A DNA stretch of 6,154 nt, from contig JBFWVD010000160.1 in assembly GCA_050246915.1 (NCBI GenBank), forward strand, positions 1 to 6,154, read 5' to 3'. Every line of letters starts with the position of its first letter. Within the stretch, counting starts at the first letter, position 1. Of the stretch, positions 6,154 through 6,154 are shown piece after piece. The translations under genes and the position numbers were made by a program. This stretch comes from JBFWVD01 sp050246915 (GTDB lineage Bacteria > Actinomycetota > Acidimicrobiia > Acidimicrobiales > Ilumatobacteraceae). The notes under the pieces were generated by a model. That model was not told where the DNA came from and ran no database searches. It worked only from the letters and a program-made list of their open reading frames with translations.

Positions 6154-6154
6154 T

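Overview
The window is GC-rich DNA whose gene families and codon use point to an actinobacterium (Actinomycetota). No housekeeping gene is visible, so genus and replicon type cannot be told. Nearly all of it is recombination machinery, consistent with an accessory region, plasmid or island built from nested mobile elements.

Left part (1-2318, plus strand): three overlapping genes form one translational unit. They are the C-terminal end of an active-looking tyrosine recombinase cut by the window edge, a 115-residue HTH protein, and a 524-residue protein with six CxxC pairs and a tyrosine-recombinase-like C-terminal half that seems to have lost the catalytic tyrosine and other key residues. I read this as a multi-protein integrase cassette in which one recombinase cuts DNA and the other two proteins assist or regulate.

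Middle (2333-2899, minus strand): a complete small serine resolvase converges on the cassette with only 14 bp between the stop codons. Upstream of it, 2900-3034 holds short direct repeats that look like a transposon end or recombinase binding sites.

Right part (3032-5833, minus strand): a tightly coupled three-gene operon encodes a second serine resolvase, a DDE transposase of the Mu/TniA/Tn552 type with an intact D150-D224-E260 triad, and an AAA+ ATPase of the MuB/TniB/TnsC type. The genes are separated by 1 nt and by an ATGA overlap. The transposase and ATPase should work together: the ATPase chooses or activates the target and the DDE enzyme joins strands. The resolvase should then separate cointegrates at a res site, for which 5963-5992 is the best candidate.

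Right edge (5834-6154): about 320 bp without a confident gene. It contains GAGAC/GTCTC inverted repeats, two adjacent hairpins, and an open frame entering from the right on the minus strand that may be the tail of a membrane protein. The exact ends of the transposon are not settled: no target-site duplication was found.
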